Below, one piece after another: positions 45,328 to 53,322 of a stretch of 64,000 nt of DNA. A model generated the notes under the pieces. The model was not told the origin of the DNA, did no database searches, and saw only the letters and a list, made by a program, of their open reading frames with translations. The translations under genes were made by a program, and so were the position numbers. Position 1 is the stretch's first letter. The number at the start of each line of letters is the position of its first letter. The stretch is from Pseudomonas sp. PIC25 (GTDB taxonomy: Bacteria; Pseudomonadota; Gammaproteobacteria; Pseudomonadales; Pseudomonadaceae): positions 1 to 64,000 of the forward strand of contig NZ_MUJY01000190.1 in assembly GCF_002286785.1 (NCBI RefSeq), read 5' to 3'.

Positions 45328-45917
45328 GGCTTGGCCTCCTTGGCGATGAACGCCTTGACGTCGAAGCTGATGTCCAGCGACGGCACCGCCTGGAGGTCTT
45401 CCGGCCGGCGCAGGCGCTGCATGTCGACGCGCGGGTTGCTCAGCACCACCAGGTTTTCCACCAGCAGCAGCGGCTCGTGGTAGGCGAGGTCGTAGAGCAG
45501 GCGCACCAGTTGCTCGTTCTCGCCGCGCATGTGCACCTTGAGCCCCACCGCCGGGAGCGGCGATTCGGCCTCCGCCCGGCTGACGATCTGGGTGCTCACC
45601 ACCTGTGCCCCCACCCCGCCGATCAGATGGCCGATCAGTTGCTGCAAGCCGGCGCCGGCCAGCGCCGGGCGGCTCTCCGCCACCACCAGACGGCTCATCG
45701 GATCGCTGCGCTGCAATTCGACCAGGCGCGCTTCCTGGGCGGGCAGTTCATGGGCCAGACGCTGGTAAACCTCCAGGCGGTGGCTGAGGCTGTCGATGCT
45801 TTCCTCGTCGCTGAGGAAGCGCTCGACCAGCGGGCCGAGCACCAGGCCGATCACCGCGACAAGCAGCACCAGGAGGATCAGCAGCGCCAGCAACTGGCGC
45901 AGACGCAGCGGGATCAT
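45324..45917 (-). CDS. gspM: type II secretion platform protein GspM (GspMb type)
   Basis: A 197-residue bitopic inner-membrane protein. A membrane segment lies at about 9-31, then a helical stretch, then a ferredoxin-like domain (about 85-190, 'LKVHMRGENEQLVRLLYDLA'). It stabilises GspL in the platform. The start and stop overlap gspL and the N-like gene by 4 nt each, which fits strict coupling. Confidence 0.88.
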   Translation of the reverse strand: MIPLRLRQLLALLILLVLLVAVIGLVLGPLVERFLSDEESIDSLSHRLEVYQRLAHELPAQEARLVELQRSDPMSRLVVAESRPALAGAGLQQLIGHLIGGVGAQVVSTQIVSRAEAESPLPAVGLKVHMRGENEQLVRLLYDLAYHEPLLLVENLVVLSNPRVDMQRLRRPEDLQAVPSLDISFDVKAFIAKEAKP

Positions 45918-47044
45918 GGCGTCCCCTCCGCCGGCGATCGGCGCTCGGCAACCAGGCTGAAGCGGTCTCTCTGGGTTCGCGGGTTGCTGGTAACCGGCGA
46001 GGCGAAGCTGACGTTCTGCAGCATCCGCGACTGTTCGAGCAGGCCGATCAGCGCCGACGCCTCGGTCGATTCGCCCTCCATCCGCACCCGTTCGCCGATC
46101 AGCTCGAAACGGCTGAGCCAGGTACCGTCCGGCAACAACCCGGTCAGTTCCTTGAGCAGCAGCAGGGGCTCCGTGGCGCGCATGCGCTGGGCCTGGAGAT
46201 AGTCGCGCCCGCTTTCCAGGCGCTGGATGTCGTCGCGTACCTTCGCCGCCCGCTCGGCCACCGCTTGCGGCCCGCTCAGCGCATCGTTCAGGCTGGCAGT
46301 CCGCTGGCGTTGCAGCAGCAGCGGGAAGGCCACCAGCAGCGCGACGATCACCAGGCCGGCGATCGCCTGCAAACGCGGATTGCCGCGCCAGCGCCCCGGG
46401 CGCCCGTGGCGGCGGCTGCCCGGCAGCAGGTTGACCGCATCGCCGCTCCAGCGCCCGTCGTCATTGCCGAGGGTCACCAGCGAGGGGCGCACGCCAAGGC
46501 TGTCGAGGTGCTTGAGCAGACCGTCGAGGTATTCGCGCAGGACCACCAGCAGCTCCACCTGGAGGCGCTGGCGGGCACGGTCGCGTTCGAGGATGCGGTA
46601 GCCGAAATAGACCTGCTCGCTGCTGAACGGGGTGTGCCGGTCCATCTCGAAACGCAGCACGTTTTCCAGGCCGCTCTCGGTGGCCGACGGCAGGCCGATG
46701 ACCTTGCGCAGCACCTTTCCGGGTGGCAGCAAGAGGATCACCCGGTCGGCCTTCGGCGCGCGTTCGAGCAGGGTGGCGGCGAGGGTCGGCGGCCATTCGC
46801 CGTCGGTGCCGAACGGGCTGCTGATCGCCGTTTCGGTCTGCGTGTAGGTGCCGCAACGGATGTCGCAGTGGGTGTCGTGCAGGGCGATGAGCAGGAGGTT
46901 GCCGCGGCGCCGCAGGCGCTCGCGCCAAGCCGGCGGGATCAGGCCGAGCAGTTCCTGGCTCCACCAGAGCCAGAAGCGTTGCGCCAGGGTGGTCAGCGAG
47001 CTGACCGTGGGGCCGAGCGCTCCCCATTGGACGTGGTTCGTCAT
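45914..47044 (-). CDS. gspL: type II secretion platform protein GspL (PilN-like)
   Basis: A 376-residue protein. The cytoplasmic actin-like domain (about 50-210, 'LLPPGKVLRKVIGLPSATES') should bind GspE. A membrane segment follows at about 232-252 and a PilN-like periplasmic domain at about 255-370 ('LLKELTGLLPDGTWLSRFEL'). It couples the ATPase to the platform. The start overlaps the gspK stop by 4 nt. Confidence 0.88.
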   Translation of the reverse strand: MTNHVQWGALGPTVSSLTTLAQRFWLWWSQELLGLIPPAWRERLRRRGNLLLIALHDTHCDIRCGTYTQTETAISSPFGTDGEWPPTLAATLLERAPKADRVILLLPPGKVLRKVIGLPSATESGLENVLRFEMDRHTPFSSEQVYFGYRILERDRARQRLQVELLVVLREYLDGLLKHLDSLGVRPSLVTLGNDDGRWSGDAVNLLPGSRRHGRPGRWRGNPRLQAIAGLVIVALLVAFPLLLQRQRTASLNDALSGPQAVAERAAKVRDDIQRLESGRDYLQAQRMRATEPLLLLKELTGLLPDGTWLSRFELIGERVRMEGESTEASALIGLLEQSRMLQNVSFASPVTSNPRTQRDRFSLVAERRSPAEGTP

Positions 47045-47985
47045 GGAACGTCCCTTTTATCGAAGGAACCTTCAACAGTGATTGCCCCATCGCCCAGCGG
47101 AGCGGTCTGCAGGATATCGAAGCCTTGCCCGCGGCCGCGCAGATTGACCACTACCTGCTGCCCGACCCGTGCGCCTGCACCCACGGCTGTATGCGTAACG
47201 ATAGAGTAGTTCACTCCCGGCGCATTGGGAGCCAGCAACCGCGAATCGACCCCACCGAGCATCGGCGGACGCTGGCCGCTCTCGAAATTGCGCCGGCGCT
47301 CTTCGATGAAGCGGTCGACGCTGGCCGGGTCCACGCCGGGCAGTGCCAGCAGCACCTCGCGCGGCGCCACCAGCGGATTGATCTCGGCCTTGTTGGAATA
47401 CAGGGTCAGCGCCGGCAACACCTGCCGGTACAGGGCCTCGCTCATGCCGAGCACCTTGCGCAAATCCTCCAGCCGCTCGAACGGGCCGTTGCCCGGACCG
47501 AGCAGGCCGGCCGCCTTGTACGCCTCCTCCTCGGCGCCCTGCGGCCGCACCAACGAGTCCTCGTCGCGCCAGTCGAGTACCGCGTCGGTCAGGGCCAGGG
47601 CGGCCTTTTCATCCAGACCCACGGACTGGAAGAGCCCTTGCAACAGCAACGGGTCGCCTTCGTTGAGGTCGATCTTGCCCTGCTCGTCGAACAGCGCGAC
47701 CTCTACGCTGTAGCCGTCGAGCGCCAGGGTCCGGCTGCTGCCGTCCGCCAGCCAGCCGGCACCGTCCGCCTGCATCAGACTCCACAGGCCCCAACTCACC
47801 CCCGCGTCGGCGGCGAGACGGGCACCAGCGGCCAGGCGCAGATTGCCGGCCAGTTGCAGTTCGGTACGGCTGCCGACGGAGAGATTGAGCGCCAGCAGCG
47901 ACACCAGCACCAGCAGCCAGAGCACGCTGACCAGGGCGACGCCACCGTCGCGGCGGACAATTTCAACGGCTGCCGAGGATCGCAT
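47041..47985 (-). CDS. gspK: type II secretion minor pseudopilin GspK
   Basis: A 314-residue large minor pseudopilin. After a short polar leader comes 'GGVALVSVLWLLVLVSLLAL', the prepilin cleavage region without a glutamate at position 5 of the mature protein, as is usual for GspK. A large helical domain follows, with 'LTDAVLDWRDEDSLVRPQGA' and a helix-hairpin-helix ('LLALPGVDPASVDRFIEERR'). It caps the pseudopilus tip with I and J. The start at 47985 follows GGGAG; it overlaps gspJ by 23 nt. Confidence 0.9.
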   Translation of the reverse strand: MRSSAAVEIVRRDGGVALVSVLWLLVLVSLLALNLSVGSRTELQLAGNLRLAAGARLAADAGVSWGLWSLMQADGAGWLADGSSRTLALDGYSVEVALFDEQGKIDLNEGDPLLLQGLFQSVGLDEKAALALTDAVLDWRDEDSLVRPQGAEEEAYKAAGLLGPGNGPFERLEDLRKVLGMSEALYRQVLPALTLYSNKAEINPLVAPREVLLALPGVDPASVDRFIEERRRNFESGQRPPMLGGVDSRLLAPNAPGVNYSIVTHTAVGAGARVGQQVVVNLRGRGQGFDILQTAPLGDGAITVEGSFDKRDVP

Positions 47986-48628
47986 GGGCGCGCTCCCGGG
48001 GTGCCACCACCAGCTCTCCCACCGCCTCGCCACGGCGCCTGGCCGGCGTGAGCCGGATCAGCATCGGCAGGTCGCCGCGCTGCCGCCACTCCGTCAGCCA
48101 TTCGCTGCCGCGTTCCGCGCGCGGGTCGAGGTAGGCGAAACGCCAGGCTCTGGGCATGCCATCGAGCAGCACCCGCGGCTCGGCGCTGTCAACCAGGGCC
48201 TGCTCCAGCACTGTCCAGTTCAGCGTCTGGCTCTCTTCGAACGGCAGGTAGCGCATGAGCAGGCGCCAACGCAGCCCCTTGGGCGTCAGTTGTTTTTCCT
48301 GGGCAAGCTGAATCCAGTAGAGCCGCTCGCCCTGGTCCAGGGCTGGCAGGCGCGCGACGAAGAGCAGCGTCCCCTCGTCGCCCCGGAAGGCGGCCTGGGC
48401 CACCTCTTCGTCGTCGGTCACGCTGAACGGCACCGGGCTTTCCAACAGCCGGCGCAGCAGGGATTGCGACAGCGAGCGCAGTTCCATCGCCTGCTGCCGG
48501 GCCTCCGCCCGCCGCCAACTGTCCAGGGTGATCTGCAACCCACCGTAGGCGAGCATCGCCACCAGCGTGGTGAGGGTCAGGGCGACCATCAGCTCGATCA
48601 GGGTGAAGCCCCGCGTCCGGTATTTCAT
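47963..48628 (-). CDS. gspJ: type II secretion minor pseudopilin GspJ
   Basis: A 221-residue pseudopilin. The N-terminal 'RGFTLIELMVALTLTTLVAM' is a type III signal with glycine before the cleavage site and E5 in the mature chain, processed by a PilD-type peptidase. The beta-rich C-terminal domain forms the tip complex with GspI and GspK. It overlaps gspI by 4 nt. Confidence 0.93.
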   Translation of the reverse strand: MKYRTRGFTLIELMVALTLTTLVAMLAYGGLQITLDSWRRAEARQQAMELRSLSQSLLRRLLESPVPFSVTDDEEVAQAAFRGDEGTLLFVARLPALDQGERLYWIQLAQEKQLTPKGLRWRLLMRYLPFEESQTLNWTVLEQALVDSAEPRVLLDGMPRAWRFAYLDPRAERGSEWLTEWRQRGDLPMLIRLTPARRRGEAVGELVVAPRERAHAILGSR

Positions 48629-49017
48629 GGCGTCTCCCGGACCAGGCGAACGGTGCTCAAGGTGACCCGCTCGCCCGGACGCCGGCCCCAGCTCACCGAG
48701 ACACGAATCTGCCAGGGCGCGATGCTGTAGCGCTCGCCGGCTTCCTGGTTGTCGAAGCGGAACGGCTCGATTTCGCTGCGCCAGCGGTAGCCGCCGCTCA
48801 GCCGCCCTTCCTGGGTGCCGCGGTCTTCCGGACGGAAACGGGCGATCACTTCCACCAGCCGGGATTCAGCCAGTTGCAGAGCGACCTGGTGCCGCTCGGC
48901 CCGCCCGAGCACGTCGAGCCCCTGGGAAACGATGCGCATCAGCACGGCCATGCTCAGGGCGAGGATGAGGAAGGCGACCAGCACTTCGAGCAGCGTAAAA
49001 CCGCTTTCCTTATTCAT
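48625..49017 (-). CDS. gspI: type II secretion minor pseudopilin GspI
   Basis: A 130-residue pseudopilin with the prepilin signal 'SGFTLLEVLVAFLILALSMA' and a short beta domain ending 'RVSVSWGRRPGERVTLSTVR'. It nucleates the tip complex with J and K. It overlaps the end of gspH by 8 nt. Confidence 0.93.
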   Translation of the reverse strand: MNKESGFTLLEVLVAFLILALSMAVLMRIVSQGLDVLGRAERHQVALQLAESRLVEVIARFRPEDRGTQEGRLSGGYRWRSEIEPFRFDNQEAGERYSIAPWQIRVSVSWGRRPGERVTLSTVRLVRETP

Positions 49018-49489
49018 CGTCGTTCGCCTTGGCCGCGCTGCGCAGCACCCGGCCGCTCAGCCAGTCGACCTCGATCAATTGGCCGCGTCCTTCTTCGCCC
49101 TCCAGGTTGAGGCTGCCGCCGGACGAGTCGCCTTGTGGATAGAAGAGGATGCGCGTGCTGCCCATCTGCTCGCTGTCGCCACCGGGGCCGCCTTCCAGAC
49201 TCAGGGTCAGGTGCGCCGGCAGGCGATAGGGCTGCTCCCGGTAGCTCAGGCGCAGGCCGCCGGTCTCGGGGTCCTGGCTGATCGCCACCGGCACGCCGCT
49301 GAGGATCGCCTGGCTGCGCGCATGCCGCAGCAGTGCCGCCACCTTGCGCCCTTCGGTCTCCAGTTGGAGGCCCGGCAGCAGCCGCTGGAACGCCGGGCCG
49401 ACCAGGCCCATGGCCAGGCTGGCGACCACCAGCACCACTAGCAGCTCCAGCAGGGTGAAGCCACGGCTGTCAGTCCCAACTGTGCACAT
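49010..49489 (-). CDS. gspH: type II secretion minor pseudopilin GspH
   Basis: A 159-residue pseudopilin with 'RGFTLLELLVVLVVASLAMG' and a GspH-type C-terminal domain ('RKVAALLRHARSQAILSGVP'). It joins the tip to the GspG shaft. The ATG at 49489 has GGGGA upstream; a GTG at 49510 is the alternative. It overlaps gspG by 20 nt. Confidence 0.92.
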   Translation of the reverse strand: MCTVGTDSRGFTLLELLVVLVVASLAMGLVGPAFQRLLPGLQLETEGRKVAALLRHARSQAILSGVPVAISQDPETGGLRLSYREQPYRLPAHLTLSLEGGPGGDSEQMGSTRILFYPQGDSSGGSLNLEGEEGRGQLIEVDWLSGRVLRSAAKANDDE

Positions 49490-49913
49490 CGCGGTTTTCC
49501 CCGTCGCCACCCTCGCGGTTGTCGGCGCCCAGGCTCCACAGGTCGAACTCGCCGTTCTCGCCCGGCGAGCGGTACTGGTAGTCGTTGCCCCAGGGGTCCT
49601 TGCGAATCACGCTTTTCTTCAGGTACGGGCCGTTCCAGTTGTCCAGGTTGCGCGGCTTGGTGATCAGCGCCTCCAGGCCCAGCTCGGTGGTGGGGTAGCT
49701 GCCCAGCTCCAGGCGGTAGAGGTCCAGCGCGGCGCTCAGCTCCTGGATCTGCAACGCCGCCGCCTTGGTCTTGGAGCCGCTCAGTTGCTTGAACACCTGC
49801 GGGCCGACCAGGCTCGCCATGAGGCCGAGGATGACCAGTACCACGAGGATTTCCAGGAGGGTGAAACCCGCGTGACGGTGGCACGGGGACGAGGGGCGCG
49901 GTTCAGGGTTCAT
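49470..49913 (-). CDS. gspG: type II secretion major pseudopilin GspG
   Basis: A 147-residue major pseudopilin. The leader is 16 residues, then 'FTLLEILVVLVILGLMASLV', and the GspG core 'YPTTELGLEALITKPRNLDN' with 'DPWGNDYQYRSPGENGEFDL', which includes the calcium-site loop. It builds the pseudopilus that pushes substrates through the secretin. It lies 12 nt after gspF. Confidence 0.96.
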   Translation of the reverse strand: MNPEPRPSSPCHRHAGFTLLEILVVLVILGLMASLVGPQVFKQLSGSKTKAAALQIQELSAALDLYRLELGSYPTTELGLEALITKPRNLDNWNGPYLKKSVIRKDPWGNDYQYRSPGENGEFDLWSLGADNREGGDGENRDVHSWD

Positions 49914-49925
49914 GCGGGTTCCCCT

Positions 49926-51146
49926 TCAGATCGGTAGTTCGGTGATGCTCATGATGGCCACCAGCACCGACAGGATGATGCCGGCGATCAGCAGGCCCAG
50001 GCCGACGATCAGCAGCGGTTCGAGCACCGCCAGCAGGCGCTGCATCGATATCTCCACTTCGCGGTCGTAGGTGTCCGCCACCTTCAGCAGCATCTCGTCG
50101 AGATGGCCGGTTTCCTCGCCCACCTGGATCATCTGCATCGCCAGCGCCGGGAACAGCCCGGTGGCGAGCAGCGGCGCCGCCAGTTGACGGCCCTGCTTGA
50201 GGCTCTCCGCGGCGATGCCCACCTGCTCCAGCATCAACTGGTTGCCGAGGGTCTGGCGGGCGATGTTCAGGGCCTGCAACAGGGCCACGCCGCCTTTCAG
50301 CAGGGTGCCCAGGCTGCGGGTGAAGCGAGCGGTTTCGATGCGTCGGCGCAGGCTGCCGAGCAACGGCAGGCGCAGCACGGCCTGGTCCCAGCGGCGGCGG
50401 TAATCCGGCTGGCGGAGCGCCCGGCGCACACCCCAGGCGGCGGCCAGCGCCGCCAACAGCAGCCAGGGTCCGGCCACGCGCAAGCCTTCGGCGAGGCCGA
50501 TCACCACCTGGGTGGAAAACGGCAGGCTGGCCCCCATGTCGTCGAACAACTGGCGGAACTGCGGGATGACATAGACGAGGATGACCAGCAACGAAGTGGC
50601 CGAAACACCGAGCAGGATCAGCGGGTAGATCAGCGCGGAGACCAGCTTGTCGCGCAGCGATTTGCTGCGCTCCAGGTAATAGGCCAGGCTGCCCAACCCT
50701 TCCGCCAGGTCGCCGGCCACTTCGGCGGCCTGCACCAGGCTGATGTAGAAGCCGGAAAACAGCTCCGGACGCTCGCCGAGCACCCGCGACAGACTGGCGC
50801 CCCGCCGCACACCCTCCTGGATCGGCGCGATCAGTTGCTGCATCGGCAGGTCGGCGCTGACCCGCTGCATGATCTCCAGCGAGCGGTCCAGCGGCACGCC
50901 CGCCTGCAGCAGCAAGGCCAACTGCTGGGTGAACAGCAGCACCAGCCGGTGCCCGCGCGAGCGTTGCAGCAGCGTGCCGACGTCCACCTGCAACCAGTCC
51001 TGCCAGCCGCGCCGGTTGCCGATCTCGATAGGGATCAGGCTGCGCGCACGCAACTGCTCGAGCACGGCCTGTTCGTCGACCGCTTCCACCTGGCCCTGCT
51101 GGACCTCGCCGCTGTCGCTCACCGCGCGGTAATGGAAGAGCGCCAT
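49926..51146 (-). CDS. gspF: type II secretion inner-membrane platform protein GspF
   Basis: A 406-residue polytopic protein with two GspF repeats (about 70-190 and 270-395) and three membrane segments (about 165-190, 215-240, 375-400). The start 'MALFHYRAVSDSGEVQQGQV' is typical; the ATG at 51146 follows AGGAG and lies one base after the gspE stop. It is the rotor-like platform for GspE-driven pseudopilus growth. Confidence 0.96.
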   Translation of the reverse strand: MALFHYRAVSDSGEVQQGQVEAVDEQAVLEQLRARSLIPIEIGNRRGWQDWLQVDVGTLLQRSRGHRLVLLFTQQLALLLQAGVPLDRSLEIMQRVSADLPMQQLIAPIQEGVRRGASLSRVLGERPELFSGFYISLVQAAEVAGDLAEGLGSLAYYLERSKSLRDKLVSALIYPLILLGVSATSLLVILVYVIPQFRQLFDDMGASLPFSTQVVIGLAEGLRVAGPWLLLAALAAAWGVRRALRQPDYRRRWDQAVLRLPLLGSLRRRIETARFTRSLGTLLKGGVALLQALNIARQTLGNQLMLEQVGIAAESLKQGRQLAAPLLATGLFPALAMQMIQVGEETGHLDEMLLKVADTYDREVEISMQRLLAVLEPLLIVGLGLLIAGIILSVLVAIMSITELPI

Positions 51147-51147
51147 C

Positions 51148-52869
51148 TCAGGACTCCTGAGTGACACGAATCACTTCCTCGAGGTTGGTGACCCCGGCCA
51201 GCGCCTTCAGGCAGCCGTCCTCGTACATGGTCAACATGCCCTCTTCGCGGGCGCAGAGCATCAGGCTGCCGGCGTCGGCGTGCTGAAGGATCAAGCGGCG
51301 CAGCGTATCGCTGAGGGTCAGCACCTCGATGATGGCGATGCGGCCGTGGTAGCCGGTGCCGTTGCAGATCGGGCAGCCACGGGCGTGGTAGAGCGTCACC
51401 GGCTGGCCGGCGGCGAACGCCTCCAGGCGCATCTCGCGGAGCATCTCCGGCAACGGCTGATAGGGCTCGCGGCAGTGCACGCAGAGCTTGCGCACCAGGC
51501 GCTGGGCAAGCACGGCATTGAGGGTGGAGGTCAGCAGATAGTCCTCCACGCCCATCTCCAGCAGGCGGGCGATGCTGCTCGGCGCGTCGTTGGTGTGCAG
51601 GGTGGAGAGCACCAGGTGGCCGGTCAGCGCCGACTGGATACAAATACGCGCGGTTTCCAGGTCGCGCATCTCGCCGACCATGATCACGTCCGGGTCCTGG
51701 CGGACGATGGCGCGCAGGGCGTTGGCGAAGGTCAGGCCGATGGCGGGCTTGACCTGGATTTGGTTGACCCCTTCGAGCTGGTACTCCACCGGGTCTTCCA
51801 CGGTGATCAGCTTGCTCTCGCTGGTGTTCAGGGTGTTCAGCGCGGTGTAGAGGGTGGTGGTCTTGCCGCTGCCGGTGGGCCCGGTGACCAGCAGCACCCC
51901 GTGGGGAATCCGCAGCACGCTGCGCAACCGTTGCAACGGCTGCTCGCTGAAGCCAAGGGCAGCAAAATCCAGTACCACGCTCTCGCGGTTGAGCAGGCGC
52001 AGCACCACGCTCTCGCCGTGCATGGTCGGCACCGTGGAGACGCGAATGTCCAAGTCGTTGCCCTGCACACGCATCTCGATGCGGCCATCCTGCGGCAGGC
52101 GCCGTTCGGCGATGTTCAGCCGCGCCATCAGCTTGATCCGCGAGATCACCGCCGGCGACAACTGCACCGGCGGCGCTTCGGTTTCCTGCAACACGCCGTC
52201 GATGCGATAGCGCACCTTCAGGCGGCTTTCGAAGGGCTCGACGTGGATATCCGAGGCGCGCCGCTCCACCGCGCGCTGGATGATCAGGTTGACCAGGCGG
52301 ATGACCGGCGCCTCGCTGGCGCGGTCGCGCAGTTGCTCGACGTCCTCGACGCGGTCCTGCTCGGCCGGCTCGACCTTGGACAGGATATCGCCCATCTGGC
52401 TCTTGCCCTGCCCGTGGATACGTTCGATGGCGGCCTCGATCTCCGAGCCCAGGGCGACGCGCGGCGCGATCCGGCAACCCGCCGCCAGCGCCAGCGCCTC
52501 GCGGACGAAGCGGTCCTGCGGGTCGGCCATGGCCACCAGCAGCTCGCCGTCATTGAGTTCCAGGGGCAGCGCCCGGCATTCCTTGAGGAAGCGATAAGAC
52601 AAGCGCTCCCCCAGCAGCGGCGCCACCGGGAACTCCGCCGCATCCACCAGCGGCACACCCAGCAGCTCGGCCAGTTGCTGGGCGATATCGCGCTCGGAGA
52701 CCAATCCGAGACGGTTGAGCAGCGTCGCCAGCGGCGGTCCATCGTCCTGCGCGGCCTGCATGCGTCGCACGCGGTTGTAATCCGCCTCCGACAAACGCCC
52801 GGCCCGGACCAGGGCGAGCCCGAGGTCGGACTGTTCCGTGGCGGGCACAATGTGCTCAGCGGCCATCAT
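51148..52869 (-). CDS. gspE: type II secretion ATPase GspE
   Basis: A 573-residue ATPase, first gene of the operon. N1E and N2E domains occupy about 1-155. The RecA-like core has Walker A 'GPTGSGKTT' (330-338), the Asp and His boxes ('ITVEDPVEYQLEGVNQIQVK', 'GHLVLSTLHTNDA') and Walker B 'VIMVGEMRD'. The zinc element CVHC and CPIC is intact. It powers pseudopilus assembly. The start at 52869 has GAGG upstream; a longer reading enters the promoter region. Confidence 0.96.
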   Translation of the reverse strand: MMAAEHIVPATEQSDLGLALVRAGRLSEADYNRVRRMQAAQDDGPPLATLLNRLGLVSERDIAQQLAELLGVPLVDAAEFPVAPLLGERLSYRFLKECRALPLELNDGELLVAMADPQDRFVREALALAAGCRIAPRVALGSEIEAAIERIHGQGKSQMGDILSKVEPAEQDRVEDVEQLRDRASEAPVIRLVNLIIQRAVERRASDIHVEPFESRLKVRYRIDGVLQETEAPPVQLSPAVISRIKLMARLNIAERRLPQDGRIEMRVQGNDLDIRVSTVPTMHGESVVLRLLNRESVVLDFAALGFSEQPLQRLRSVLRIPHGVLLVTGPTGSGKTTTLYTALNTLNTSESKLITVEDPVEYQLEGVNQIQVKPAIGLTFANALRAIVRQDPDVIMVGEMRDLETARICIQSALTGHLVLSTLHTNDAPSSIARLLEMGVEDYLLTSTLNAVLAQRLVRKLCVHCREPYQPLPEMLREMRLEAFAAGQPVTLYHARGCPICNGTGYHGRIAIIEVLTLSDTLRRLILQHADAGSLMLCAREEGMLTMYEDGCLKALAGVTNLEEVIRVTQES

Positions 52870-52939
52870 CGTCAGTGTGCCTCGGGTGTCGGCCTGTAAG
52901 CGCGGTTGTCTCACCGTCGAAACACCCTTAGAAACTGTA

Positions 52940-52966
52940 GGGAAACTGATATCACTATAGTTTCCC
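52940..52966. promoter_or_regulatory. palindrome upstream of the gsp operon
   Basis: GGGAAACT (52940-52947) and AGTTTCCC (52959-52966) are a perfect 8-bp inverted repeat with an AT-rich centre; a further GAAACTG lies at 52931-52937. It is about 70-100 bp upstream of the gspE start codon, a suitable place for an operator. The regulator is not known. Confidence 0.55.
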
Positions 52967-53322
52967 CGCGCCAGCATTCCGGCCAGGCGACGAACGTAAC
53001 GATGGTGTGGTTTTGTCCGTTATTTGGCGTCAGAAGGTGATCGGATCGCAGCAGGTTGGCGGTGTTCGATCTATGGGTGGGTTGGTGCTTTTCGGGGTGA
53101 TTTCATCCGAGAGTGATGGCATATCAAGGGGGGGTTGTGGATTGGATTGTTTCCTCCGCCTCCTCTCCGCAAAGGGGCGAGGGAGCGGTCCGGGTGGGTT
53201 CGCAAGTCCATGCGAACATCAAAGCAGTGGCGAATCGCGAGGCAACGCCATGCAGGGACGGTCCCCTCTACTCATTTGGGAGAGGCTGAGGGGCGGACTC
53301 AAGCCCACCCCGCCTCAACGCT
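52967..53322. other. gene-free stretch between gspE and the exporter genes
   Basis: About 350 bp with G-rich and pyrimidine-rich tracts, including a CCTCTACTC / GGGAGAGG hairpin near 53266-53285. No convincing gene was found on either strand. Confidence 0.4.
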
